Shown here: one piece after another, positions 55,971 through 64,000 of the stretch | Layout of the letters: every line of letters begins with the position of its first letter | Numbering within the stretch: the first letter of the stretch is position 1 | Source of the DNA: Arion vulgaris | Taxonomy: Eukaryota; Mollusca; Gastropoda; Stylommatophora; Arionidae | Direction of reading: 5' to 3' | DNA length: 64,000 nucleotides | Assembly: GCA_020796225.1 (NCBI GenBank) | Contig: CM036765.1 | Coordinates: 35,740,066-35,804,065, forward strand | The notes under the pieces: model-generated | Told to the model about the DNA's origin: nothing | Database searches by the model: none | The model's input: the letters and a program-made list of their open reading frames with translations, nothing else | Position numbers and translations under genes: made by a program

Positions 55971-58345
55971 ATGATTCACAAATATCCACGTACAGCTTTC
56001 ATGTTACTGGCATTTGGTCTTGTGTTGTGTAAGATTACATTTGACGACATTATTAACGGTAATTATTTCTGTTTAGTTTTAATCAAGTATCAGTTTATTT
56101 GTGATGTTTATTATTATTGTCATTGCAACGACGTCATATTTTTTTTTATTCGTATGAAGTGTACAGACTTAAATTACAATGCATCTTGGCTTATTATAAT
56201 ATATATGAATCAGTGGCGGCTCGTGGTCAGTTTTCTTGGTGGGGCCAGACACATATTTTCGGAAAAATCATGGTGTTTGAAGTAATTACTATTATTTGTT
56301 TATTCCGGAAAGTTATTCTCCCTTTCGATTATTGGTGGGGCCGGACCACACTGGCCCTCAATGACGAGCCGCCCCTGATATGAATAATAGTTATCCAGGC
56401 TCGTGTTTATCGTTCGCATCGATGCATGTATATATATATTCCTTTCGTACCGTTATACATTATATATTCAATCAATCAAGTGCCATGCCTGCCGGCGTAG
56501 GCGATCATGTCTCTCCACAACTCTCTTTGCTTGGTGCATGTAATCAGTTCTGACGTCGATATTTTGTCGAACCATGATGTCAGGCCATCCAACATCTTCT
56601 CCCTCTGTCTTCCACGATCTCTCCTTCCTGAATTTTACCTGTAGTCACCAAATGTTCTAAACCTTCTCTTCGCATTATATGCCCGAAGAACCTTGATTGT
56701 CGGATTCTTATTCTTTTGATAAGGTTTCTTGTGTGCAGACCTGATTTAAAACCTCCACGTTTGTTTTCTTTGCTGTCCATGGAATTCTCAACATTCTTCT
56801 GTAAAACCACATCTCTGTGGCTTCCAATGATCGTATTGATTGTTTGTTCAGTGTCCATGATTCGCTGCCATACATAAGAATTGGTTCAATATAGCATTGG
56901 AGTACTCGTTTTCGCAGTGTCATTGGTAGTGAGTTCACGCATAGTGTGTTCTTCATTTTCATAAAAGCTGCTTTCGTTTGAGCTATTCTACTCCTAATCT
57001 CTGTTGTACATCTTCCATCTGGTGTTAAGAATGTTCCTAGATACTTGAATCGATGGACTTGTTTCAGTGTTGTGTTATTTATTTTGATATTGCATGTTGG
57101 TGTTTCTTGTTTCTTGGAGACAACCATAACCTCTGTTTTCTTTATATTCATGCTTAATCCTTTCTTTTCACTTTCTCTCACTAGTATGTCTATCAAGTCT
57201 TGCAGATCGTGTTCATTTGTAGCCATGAGAATTGTGTCATCAGCGTATCTTAGGTTGTTTATATTTTGTCCACCGACTGCTATTCCTGTCTTTTCTTCTA
57301 TAGATCTCATATATATTGCCTGCAAGTAATTTCTCCATACCCATCTGTCCTGGGCAACTAGCTCAGTCTCTTTCACGAAATTATGTCCTATATTTCTTGA
57401 CTGTCTCAACAAAGTTCGTTTCGGGGTTTCTCTAGGATAGCCTCTCTTTCTTGAACCCTTTGCCTCTCACTTCATTGCTTGCGGTGGTATTATTTGATCA
57501 TTTCTTCTCAAGGTATGTCCAACATATCTCGGTCTTCTCTTTCTTTTTACAGCTGTTATTTGTGACTGGCAAATTTCTCTGATTTCATCACTTCTGAATT
57601 CGTCCCATGTTATGTTCATTATTGCTCGCAGACATCAATTTTCAAATGCATTCAACTTACTTTCAATATTTTTAGTTATTTTCCAACTCTCGCTGGCATA
57701 TGTTAGAATTGAAACAACTCGCTGGCATATGTTAGGATTGATACAACTCTCGCTGACATATGTTAGGAGTGGTACAACATTGGAAATGAATATTTTAAAT
57801 TTAGTTTTAAAACTATATATATGCATTCCCATATTTTATTTAGACTTTTAAAAGCTGATGTTGCTTTGACAATTCGTAGTAAAATTTCTTAACATTTGTA
57901 ATGCAATCGAATGTGCTACCCAAATACCGATCTGTTATTTGTATCATTTTGTATTCCCGAGTTATATCTACATTATTTGTCATATGTGTCTTCATTATAT
58001 TTGTATTTTCATAGCTTATCTGCAGACCAACTATTGATGCTATAGATGATGGGTTGTCTGTTTTTCTTTGCATATCTGGATATCTTTTACAAGACAATAT
58101 CATCTGCAAAATTGAAATCTTCCAGTTGACTATTTTATATATATATATTTATACATGTGTGAATGTATGTGTGTGCGTGAGAGAGAGAAAGAGAGAGAGA
58201 GAGAGAGTATGTGTGCATATATATATATGTGTGCTTGTACTTATGTGTGTATGTGTGTTTATGTGTGTGTGTATATATATATACACACACAAATATGTGC
58301 GTACACGTAGGTGTCTGCTTGTGTGTGTTTATGTGGGTGTGTGTG

Positions 58346-58399
<54 letters not shown>

Positions 58400-59194
58400 C
58401 GTGTACGTAAGTGTGTGTGTGTGTCTCTGTGTGTGTGTTTGTGTATATAAATATATATATACATATTTTCCAAGTGTTGGTGTTGTATTGACACATAATA
58501 ATGTATCTTGTGTTCTGTTAAATTCGATCTAGAACCTCCAACAAGACACATCAGACAATCAGTCTACCCTGGACATTTGTGTCTAAGACGAGCTAATTCT
58601 TCCAGATTCTTTGCCACTGCTGGCATTTATGGAAAGCTGTTGTGCGATGGAGAAACAGAAGGCGGAGGTTGGGTTATTATCCTCAAACGATACGACGGCA
58701 AGTTGATCTTCTCACGAACATGGGACCAATATAAATACGGATTTGGAGACATCAGTCGAGAATTTTGGTTAGGTAATATGTACATTCATATGTTAACTGG
58801 AGGAGGCAACTACGATTTAAGAATAGACATGGTTTATAAAGGTGAGAAGTATTACGCTAAATATAAAACTTTTAAACTATGTTCTGAAGAAGATAACTTC
58901 AGACTTCGTGTTAATAGCTTCACTCGTGGAGATGCTGGTGATAGTTTGAGTTATCACAACAATTCTATGTTTAGTACTTACGACAGAGACAACAATTGGA
59001 ATATAAATAGATATAACTGTACAGAATATGCTCATGCTCCTTGGTGGTACTACTTCTGTCAGAACTGTCTATTATTTGGTAGTTGGAAATCTGTACGCTT
59101 TGGTATGGGTGTCAACTGGAAAACACTTACTGGATATGAAAACTCACTAGATTATGTTGAAATGAAAATTAAATTCAATACTAAATGGTATTAA
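55971..59194 (+). CDS. Secreted fibrinogen-related domain protein (two exons)
   Basis: Join 55971-56058 and 58533-59194, 249 residues. Exon 1 encodes a signal peptide (MIHKYPRTAF, then hydrophobic MLLAFGLVLC) and stops at donor G|GTAATT in phase 1. Exon 2 follows acceptor TCTAG| and restores the frame (G+AA, Glu30). Residues about 46-249 form a fibrinogen-like domain: CDGETEGGGW (67-76), GFGDISREFWLG (99-110), NYDLRIDM, GDSLSYHNNSMFST (165-178), the calcium-loop-like YDRDNNWN (179-186), WWYYFCQNC and a C-terminal YVEMKIKF. Cys192 and Cys205 match the canonical C-terminal disulfide; Cys146 and Cys208 are extra. There is no Ig or coiled-coil region between leader and FReD. FReD proteins are typically extracellular lectins binding acetylated sugars, often immune (family knowledge). 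A missed middle exon in the 2.5-kb intron cannot be excluded. A LINE begins about 30 bp after the stop, and no AATAAA is seen before it. Confidence 0.85.
56211..56377. mobile_element. hAT-like MITE, copy 4, in FReD intron
   Basis: A 167-bp element with ends CAGTGGCGGCTCGTGG and ATGACGAGCCGCCCCTG and a perfect 8-bp duplication ATATGAAT on both sides (56203-56210 and 56378-56385). Confidence 0.8.
56469..57309 (-). pseudogene. LINE-Y RT, inserted in LINE-Z
   Basis: Minus strand. The RT catalytic box LRYADDTILMATN is present (about 57245), followed by KKGLSMNIKKTEVMVV, FKYLGTFLTPDG, YIEPILMYGSESWTLN and RRMLRIPWTAKKTN. After a frameshift (about 56720) come RQSRFFGHIMRR and the end TKQRELWRDMIAYAGRHGT and stop. 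It is 5'-truncated at the insertion point, antisense to the FReD gene. The octamer TATATATT borders both ends (56461-56468 and 57310-57317), interpreted as its target duplication within LINE-Z. Confidence 0.8.
57318..58130 (-). pseudogene. LINE-Z RT and C-terminus, in FReD intron
   Basis: Minus strand: post-catalytic RT with VGLQISYENTNIMKTHMTNN (about 58000), DRYLGSTFD, YASESWKITKNIESKLNAFE (about 57650), then KRRPRYVGHTLRRND and AQDRWVWRNYLQAI. Several frameshifts and an internal near-duplication around TCGCTGGCATATGTTAGG (57690-57770). Its last bases, GTATAACGGTACG (minus strand, about 56442-56455), lie beyond the LINE-Y insertion, which shows the nesting. Confidence 0.7.
58135..58470. repeat. 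(GT)n/(TA)n compound microsatellite
   Basis: Alternating GT, GA and TA tracts. They lie at the 3' end of the FReD intron, 60 bp before the acceptor. Frames across them are artefacts. Confidence 0.9.
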
Positions 59195-59224
59195 TGTTGG
59201 TGACTGAGCTATAAGCGCGCATTC

Positions 59225-60480
59225 ATGAAACTGATTTGAATTTAGTTTACATTGTCCGCATCAAATAGTTTATCCTGAACAGAACTTTGTCACACCAAAC
59301 AATCTTTTGAAATTTCTCCCTCTCTAAGGCCAGATGTCTTGACACTGCAGCCGTTATGTTCAGATCATCAGTTACATTCTGATTCCATCTTCTAAGTGAT
59401 CTTCCTTTTCTTTTCTTTGCCAGTATACTTCTTGTCGTAATGATGTTCTCTTCTCATTGAAACATTAGCCATATTTTCTTTGATTTTGAGTTCTTTCTGT
59501 GCAGATATATTTGTTCTCTTGTCTATTCATGATATGCGGAGGACTAATTCTGTAACACTAATATACAAAAACCCATATATATGTTTTTTCACTGCCTTGG
59601 TAAATGTCAAAACACGTAATCACAAAATACTGTAGTTTTACAAACTACAAAAACAATGACAAAATACAGCAACGTTTCGACGAACAATGCCTTTATCAAG
59701 CAAACGAACAACAGGAGTGACAAATTTTAAAAAAACATATGGACGACTACATACAAACGTTTCTAATGAAAATCTTGGTAAATGTCCATGATTCACACCC
59801 AAACGTTGCCACTAGGAATATACATGCTCTTAGTATTCTGATCTTTGATTTCCTATCAGGTCTATTCCATACTGTTATTTTATTTTTTTGTAATGCCATG
59901 TTTTTCTTCTCTTTATTTTCTTCATCACATTTCCATCTCGTGTTAGCAGTGAATCCTTATTTTCAAAGTTGTTCTGCTTTTCTATTTTCTCTCCGTTTGA
60001 TAACAATAGCCATTTGTCATGTTTGTTTTATCCGTTGTCCTTATTTTTGTTTTTGTCACATTGAGATTTATATATATTTTTTTTTTTCTTCTTGCACTTC
60101 GATGATTTGAATCCATATTTTCAAAGCTGTTCTAGCATTTTCTATTTTTCTCTATTGATAAAATAGCCATTTGTCATTTTTATCCGTTGTCCTTATTTTT
60201 GTTTTTGTCACATTGAGATTTATATATATTTTTTTTTTTCTTCTTGCACTTCGATGATTTGAATCCATATTTTCAAAGCTGTTCTGCTTTTCTATTTTCT
60301 CTCTGTTGATAACAATAGCCTTTGTCATGTTTTTTTTATCCACTGTCCTTATTTTTGTTTTTGTTACATTGAGATTTATATTTTGTTTTTTGCTTTCTTC
60401 TTGCACTTCGATTATTGATTTTGCAATCCTTTTTTTGCATGTTGACAGTAACACTGTATCGTCAGCACATCCTAGTTCAT
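59225..60480 (-). pseudogene. LINE-W ORF2, decayed, with insertions
   Basis: Minus strand. The C-terminus (59260-59420) reads RSLRRWNQNVTDDLN and LALERENFKR; upstream parts match 8110-8290. A Penelope fragment interrupts it at 59609-59773. At about 59950-60420 a segment of roughly 150 bp containing TTATTTTTGTTTTTGTCACA and GATTTGAATCCATATTTTCA is present three times in tandem. No intact frame. Confidence 0.6.
59609..59773 (-). mobile_element. Penelope-like 3' fragment with 13-bp target duplication
   Basis: Minus strand: GCTTGATAAAGGCATTG, TCGAAACGTTGCTG and ACGTGTTTT, the 3' end of the element at 16131-20989, more diverged. It is flanked by the perfect 13-bp CTTGGTAAATGTC (59596-59608 and 59774-59786). 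Only about 165 bp were inserted. Confidence 0.8.
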
Positions 60481-60727
60481 GTATTTTTTCCTCCTATTAT
60501 AAAAGATCGTATTGCTCTTTTCCCTTATTTTTAGTAACATTTCTCATGATGTTTTCAGCATATATGTTAAACAGAGAAGGCTATAGAATGCAGCCTTCTC
60601 TGAGTTGACATTGTATCAATGAATGTGATATTAATATCAAAATTATATTACATGAATGTGAACAACAGACTATAAGAGAGAAACAACAACACTTACACAT
60701 TTACCATATCAAACTATTCGTAAACAA

Positions 60728-60815
60728 TGAATCAAGTAGCATGCCTGCCGGCGTAGGCGATCATGTCTCTTAACAACTCTCTCTTCTCGGTGCATGTAAT
60801 CAATCATGACTATTC
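60728..60815 (-). mobile_element. LINE-Y 3' end fragment
   Basis: GCATGCCTGCCGGCGTAGGC and GATCATGTCTCTTAACAACT match the 3' end of LINE-Y at 56475-56550 (encoding AYAGRHAT-type end). Confidence 0.7.
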
Positions 60816-61044
60816 GTAATACGTATTCCTTTTCCATATTCACATTCTAGCTATCGACAATTTCCAAGTCTAAGAAAATTGAGTTCATTTCAATAAATTG
60901 CTGAATTTGTAAGATAGTGTTTATCTGGTTCTTGTTCTTCGAAAGATATAGAATATATTGTACATTGTCTCAATACTATTTCCACAACTACTATAAAATA
61001 ATAATGAAGCATATGCAAATGAGGCATTTTCTTACTAATAATTT

Positions 61045-61382
61045 TCTCACCCTTCGCCCTAGGGATGCTAATTGCAACCAAAACTATCCAAGCCATCCTC
61101 ATCCAATGCCATCTTTTCAGATCTCCACTCTCCCATTTTCTGCATTCCGTCTCTAACTCCCATCTCTAGGTGTTCTGGGTCTTCCTACCTCTATTGCCCT
61201 TGGGGTTCCATCGAGAGCATGTCTCGTGATGTTGTTAGGGGTTTCCCAGTATGCGCCTATCCATCATTACCTTCTGCTCCCTATCTCTTGTTCCACCAGC
61301 TGTTGTCCCGTTCTATCCCAGAGTTCCCTGTTTGTGATCCTGTCATACCATCGTCTATTCTTACTAATAATGTCTCACTATA
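61045..61382 (-). pseudogene. LINE RT C-terminal fragment
   Basis: The minus strand reads RITNRELWDRTGQQLVEQEI, then GTPRAIEVGRPRTP with decayed ITRHALDG: the C-terminus of another non-LTR RT family (typical order RxTNxELW, WxWxGHxLRK, RGRPRxTWRR). Frameshifts throughout. Confidence 0.55.
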
Positions 61383-61434
61383 AATATTCGTTATTTCGTC
61401 TAACTCCGACTTCAAATGTACTTATAATTTGATC

Positions 61435-61600
61435 CAGTGGCGGCTCGTCATTAAGGACCAGCGGGGCCGGGCCCCACAAAAAAATAAGGTGTAACGTGCA
61501 TTTATTATGTTATACATTAAAATATAACCTAACCGAAACCATGATATTTGCGAAAATTTCTATCTGACCCCACCAACAAAATGATCACGAGCCGCCACTG
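61435..61600. mobile_element. hAT-like MITE, copy 5
   Basis: A 166-bp element with ends CAGTGGCGGCTCGTCATTA and GATCACGAGCCGCCACTG, the cleanest inverted pair in the window. Flanking octamers ATTTGATC and ATTAGATC match at 7 of 8. Confidence 0.8.
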
Positions 61601-61603
61601 ATT

Positions 61604-61712
61604 AGATCCTCAGCAAAAGGATACTACATCCTCAGATAATGGGTACTAGATCCTCAGATAATGGATACTACATCCTCAGATAAAGGATACTAGATCCTCA
61701 GATAAAGGATCA
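61604..61712. repeat. 22-bp tandem repeat x 5
   Basis: Units of TCCTCAGATAATGGATACTA plus two bases, directly after the MITE; the first GATCCTC overlaps the MITE's right flank. Confidence 0.9.
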
Positions 61713-61954
61713 GGGCCGCCTATAGTCGTCAATAACGTAAGTGTACACACTGATTTACAAAACAAATGTTGGCTAAATAGTCTTGAACCCCACAATGTCC
61801 ACGGCATGTAGTCACTAGCGTAGAATGTTCTAAACTTCTCTATCAGTAACCCTGGTGTGATATAATACAAGTTGGAGATATGTACTACAAACATATGATG
61901 AATCTTTAAATATATTTTGATGATTTGATGATAGTTGAAGAGATGTTACAATTT
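61713..61954. other. No gene recognised
   Basis: No features identified. Confidence 0.4.
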
Positions 61955-62345
61955 TCAAACAACTTCATTGCACTCCGGACATGTGCATAGGTGCTCTGAT
62001 CTTCTTCACAATATCTCCAATAGCATCCAGCAGCTAACCATGCAAGTTCCATGTTGACTGATGAGACAAGTATGAATCGCTCTGCTCTTTGCTAGCCATT
62101 CTTCAATACAAGCTCTTGCAATCTAGCTTTTGATGTAGATTAGTTTAGATGAAAGTCCTATTTGCGGCCACACTCTATGAGGGTCTTATAATGTCAGCCT
62201 ATCCATTGATTAATCCCCGTATGATTGCAAAGTCAGCTAGTCTATCTGTTCTCTCATTGCCAGCGACACTCACGTGCCTTCAAATGAAGACAATTTTAAT
62301 TCTGCAAATTGTTGACGCTTGTGGTGAAGAGAAGTATTGACAGAT
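61955..62345 (-). pseudogene. LINE-I RNase H tail and Cys cluster
   Basis: Minus strand: VSLAMREQID-type remnant of the RNase H GNERAD block (about 62260), then DPHRVWPQI, ending RSEHLCTCPECNEV (about 61975). Same family as 31940-32523, more decayed. Confidence 0.55.
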
Positions 62346-62389
62346 CAATTGATTCAATTTGACATGTATTGTAAGTAGTATGTTACATA

Positions 62390-62560
62390 TACATGATGTA
62401 ATATTCTGATGAAGTATGCAAGTAATGTGATTGTATGATAAATGTTGTAAGAATGTAATGTGATTGCATGATAAATGTTTTCAGAGAAGTAATGTTATAT
62501 TGCATGATAAATGTTTTATGACAAGTAATATGATTGCATGATAAATGTTAGAGAAATGTA
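62390..62560. repeat. About 36-bp degenerate tandem repeat
   Basis: Four to five units containing GTAATGTGATTGCATGATAA and ATGTTTT. Confidence 0.8.
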
Positions 62561-62779
62561 TCGGTTTTTTAACATTGAATAATAAAGATGTCTCAATAAA
62601 CATATAAGCACGTAAGCAACAAAGGTCAACGTCTGGACATAAGTGAATTTCTTGTATAACACTAATTTTTATTTAATTCAATGTTTTCAAGAAATAAATC
62701 ATTGCTGCTTCAATTGTTTGCGTTCACGTTTTGTATTTTGTGTTTGTTTGACTTTTTAGGGGGCACTAACTTGTATTTC

Positions 62780-63054
62780 GAGAGCCGCGGTTGCGTAGTT
62801 GTTAGTGAGCTCGCTTCTCAAGGCTGGTGGTCCGGGTTCAACTCCACAGTATGCTTGGAATTTTTCCGACCGCGACGGTCTCAGGTCGACCCAGCCTCAA
62901 CTGGGTACCAGACATGCTCTGGGAAAGTAAAGGCGGCCGGCGTGATGCTGACCACATCACCCATTGTGTGCCGACGGTCAATAAAAATACAAGCCTAACA
63001 CTGTATTGCCCTATATACCACAAGGTATGAAAGGGTTCCTTTACTTTTCTTACT
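62780..63054 (+). mobile_element. SINE-F (tRNA-derived), full length
   Basis: Head GGTTGCGTAGTTGTTAGTGA and B-box GGGTTCAACTCCACAG, body GGGAAAGTAAAGGCGGCCGG and TATACCACAAGGTATGAAAG, end TTTACTTTTCTT. Flanked by the perfect 11-bp duplication ACTTGTATTTC (62769-62779 and 63055-63065). The AAAGTAAAGGCGG segment resembles a conserved SINE domain I associate with several invertebrate phyla (memory). Confidence 0.85.
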
Positions 63055-63065
63055 ACTTGTATTTC

Positions 63066-63769
63066 ATATATTATCCACTTTTTCTTTTAAAATAGCCACT
63101 TTATGAAGTTGATTTAGCACTTGTTAGTGTTGGCCCTTTTAGCAGGCTAAATTACTGCATTATGCATAAGCAGGTATCATACCTGAACCTCGTACACCCC
63201 AGCTCCAACTCCCCACTGTACATTACAGTAATATTGTAAAAATACAGATCATAGACGTGGCTCTAATAATAATGTTTCAATCTTGTACATCATTACTTCT
63301 TTCATCACCACGAGTAAGGAATGCACACATCTTATGTCACACATTATTGTTTTAGTATATTCTATCACTGAGTATATAAATATCTGCTGACTGACAATAA
63401 TTAGAAGCTTTATTTACATAACAATACAATCCACTAATTGGGCATGTCACTTAAAATTAGAAGAAATGTTTACATCCAAATATTTGTCAGCTAATTAACA
63501 CCTTTATAGAAATGATTAAAGATCAAATGTTTGTGATCATGTCAACATATCTGCAGAAATGTGATTACGGTTTGTATTGTTATTATTGTATCTAACCATC
63601 AACAACAACAATGGAACAAGTATTACTGACACGTGGATCATGTTGGTTGGTTGTATATATCTACTTTTACTTTAGATATTCTAAACTCAGGATGCTGGAC
63701 ATGGCAATTCATTAGTACTTACAATCTAGATTACTTATAACGTATTAGATTTAGGAAGAAGATTTCCAG
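63066..63769 (+). promoter_or_regulatory. Upstream region of the 63770 gene
   Basis: AT-rich, no gene. TATA-like sequences occur at about 63370 (GAGTATATAAATA) and 63650 (TTGTATATATC); the second is about 120 bp before the start codon. Neither can be confirmed. Confidence 0.25.
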
Positions 63770-63854
63770 ATGCAGCATCTTCGTACGGCCCTGACTGTCC
63801 TGCTGTATGGCCTTGCCTTTTGTTGTATCAGAGCCTTTCTTCGTGCTCCTGGAG
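63770..63854 (+). CDS. Signal-peptide exon of a second secreted gene, likely FReD paralogue
   Basis: ATG at 63770 starts MQHLRTALTV, followed by hydrophobic LLYGLAFCC and IRAFLRAPG, a good secretion signal. The frame reaches donor GGAG|GTAGGA at 63854/63855 and stops in phase 1, exactly like exon 1 of the FReD gene at 55971. The leaders look related (RTAFMLLAFGLVLCKITF versus RTALTVLLYGLAFCCIRAF). Same strand, 4.6 kb downstream of the first gene. The following exons are outside the window, so the FReD identity is inferred. Confidence 0.55.
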
Positions 63855-64000
63855 GTAGGAATAATTATTTATATAATTAGTATATTATTACATGCATCTT
63901 AATGTAGAATGTCTTCTCAACAACGTCACACATCACAGGCCGTCAAAAAGACTCGATGTATAGTTAATTACATCATTGTTTTCATTATTTCCTTAACGTA

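Noticed and set aside
58054..58551. Cys/Val/Tyr-rich and His/Thr-rich frames
   Set aside because: Translation of GT, CA and TA microsatellites in the FReD intron.
1..64000. Endogenous virus or LTR retrotransposon
   Set aside because: I found no LTR pair, primer-binding site, protease or integrase motifs. All RT sequences belong to non-LTR or Penelope-like elements.

Overview
The window is AT-rich, intron-containing animal DNA made almost entirely of transposable elements and minisatellites. The one well-supported host gene encodes a secreted fibrinogen-related domain (FReD) protein. Together with many tRNA-derived SINEs, Penelope-like and non-LTR retroelements and a SINE core containing the string GTCGTAAGAGGCGACTAA (which I associate from memory with gastropod repeats), this suggests a lophotrochozoan, most likely a mollusc. 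The species cannot be named from sequence alone. There are no bacterial operons, rRNAs, genuine tRNA genes or CRISPR arrays.

Layout. 1-8 kb: SINE copies, a hAT-like MITE, TCA/CT/AT microsatellites, and a 38-bp minisatellite split by a truncated LINE. 8-16 kb: degraded LINE pieces, a 44-bp minisatellite, and tRNA-derived SINEs with target-site duplications. 16.1-21.0 kb: two Penelope-like element copies arranged head to head as a near-palindrome inside one 13-bp target duplication. 21-28.8 kb: old repeats and unassigned sequence. 28.8-30.3 kb: a PIF/Harbinger element whose first coding exon carries ten in-frame 72-bp repeats. 31-45.7 kb: LINE tails, SINEs nested in SINEs, and many minisatellites, including a 39-bp array between inverted SINE halves. 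46.2-47.9 kb: CpG-rich sequence I could not identify. 48-54 kb: LINE fragments, a 15-bp minisatellite holding a complete SINE, and a decayed Tc1/mariner-superfamily element with about 108-bp terminal inverted repeats and a DD83E-like transposase.

55.97-59.19 kb: the FReD gene, with two phase-compatible exons (signal peptide; FReD). Its intron holds a MITE and a LINE inserted in another LINE. 59.2-62.6 kb: antisense LINE debris with a 165-bp Penelope 3' fragment. 63.77-63.85 kb: a second signal-peptide exon on the same strand with the same splice phase and a related leader, probably the start of a tandem FReD paralogue that continues outside the window.

The FReD protein is expected to be a secreted lectin-like or immune-recognition molecule (known for the family, inferred here). 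Everything else records repeated retrotransposition, transposition and tandem-repeat expansion. Repeat family letters (SINE-A to J, LINE-I, V, W, X, Y, Z) are working labels defined only within this window.
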